Source: Epinephelus fuscoguttatus (lineage: Eukaryota; Chordata; Actinopteri; Perciformes; Serranidae). Taken from it: 64,000 bases of DNA. Below, piece by piece: positions 63,250 to 64,000 of this stretch. The translations under genes and the position numbers were made by a program. The notes below the pieces were generated by a model, which ran no database searches, had not been told where the DNA came from, and saw only the letters and a list, made by a program, of their open reading frames with translations. Where the stretch lies: assembly GCF_011397635.1 (NCBI RefSeq), contig NC_064760.1:25369356-25433355 (forward strand), given 5' to 3'. How positions within the stretch are numbered: position 1 is the stretch's first letter; the number at the start of each line of letters is the position of its first letter.

Positions 63250-64000
63250 CCATGTTCTAGGACATATCTACTTCCTAAAAGCAGTTAATTAACTGTACCT
63301 GTCTGATCTTTGTGTGCCATCAACACAATGGTTTTCTTCTTCGCTGAACAGATCATGGTAATTTCATTTAATTGATTTGATGATAGGGTGCAGCAGTCCG
63401 ATCTGACCAGGCTGACGGCGAAGGCAGACAAGGTCAACTCATCCACTTTTAATGGAACTCCAGGTGCTCCCTTTTAGTAGCAGATATAGGTATCCTGAGA
63501 TCAGAACTAGCCAAGCTGAAATGTCATTTGTTCCTGTGGCAATTCAACCCAACAAACTGCTGTAGGTCGCTGAGCATTATGGGAGGTTGTGTTAACTTAT
63601 AGATGCAGATTGTGATCATGGACTTTCGTTGCTCTGTTCTAGCTGTGTTTACATTATGTTTATGTAGTTTACCGTGCTGTAACATTGCCCCTTTGGGGAC
63701 ATTCAAGTTTTCTAAGTCTAAGTCTGTCTCCCCTTAATGATAATGCTAGAAAATGTATGGGGAAAGAGGGAGGGATAGGTAGTTGTAAAACCATGTACAG
63801 AGGAGAATAAAAGCTCAAGGACTAAAGGATGATTAAATAAATGAGCTATTGAAACAGCTGCCATAAAGGGACAGTTCTCCCCCACATATCAAATACATAT
63901 TCTTCCTTTTACTTGTAGTGCTATTTATCAGTCTAGATTGTTTTGGTGCAAGTTGCAGAGTGTTGGAGGTATCGGCTGTAGAGATGTCTGCTTTGTTTTG
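63250..64000. other. Spacer beyond cd14
   Basis: No gene, repeat pair or bounded element was recognised up to the end of the window. Confidence 0.45.

Overview
The window is nuclear DNA from a ray-finned fish, most likely a percomorph teleost. The evidence is split vertebrate genes with GT-AG introns, fish-type SINEs, LINEs and MITEs, (CA)n tracts, and the pdgfrb-csf1r tandem known from pufferfish and zebrafish. Exons were joined by hand from splice sites, reading phase and remembered vertebrate protein sequences. No database search was run, so family names rest on recognition.

Layout, left to right. (1) 1-8.56 kb, + strand: the 3' half of pdgfrb, from the kinase insert to the C-terminal tail. 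(2) 8.56-11.3 kb: spacer with a nested pair of MITEs and a LINE tail. (3) 11.3-23.6 kb, + strand: a complete csf1r (21 coding exons, about 977 aa), probably csf1ra because it abuts pdgfrb. (4) 23.6-28 kb: transposon debris. (5) 28-45.3 kb, - strand: hmgxb3 (HMG box plus cysteine-cluster modules, at least 19 coding exons). (6) 45.7-49.3 kb, + strand: a two-cistron transcription unit encoding the 103-aa SLC35A4 upstream microprotein and then the 325-aa SLC35A4 sugar-nucleotide transporter. It shares a head-to-head promoter with hmgxb3. (7) 49.4-59.5 kb, - strand: an 18-exon gene for a 625-aa kinesin-like protein whose nucleotide-binding motifs have all decayed, followed by coiled coil. (8) 61.1-63.2 kb, - strand: a leucine-rich-repeat gene that reads as CD14, next to slc35a4 as in mammals.

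From memory, human PDGFRB, CSF1R and HMGXB3 lie together at 5q32, while CD14 and SLC35A4 are neighbours at 5q31.3. The window therefore joins two blocks that are far apart on human chromosome 5. csf1r and cd14 are both myeloid receptors, and each has ETS/PU.1-like GAGGAA motifs near its presumed promoter.

The most interesting points are a cd14 gene in a fish, the preserved two-cistron slc35a4 layout, the pseudo-motor kinesin, an in-frame 33-nt candidate exon lying inside a repeat in pdgfrb, and two almost identical 259-bp direct repeats around the last exon of csf1r.
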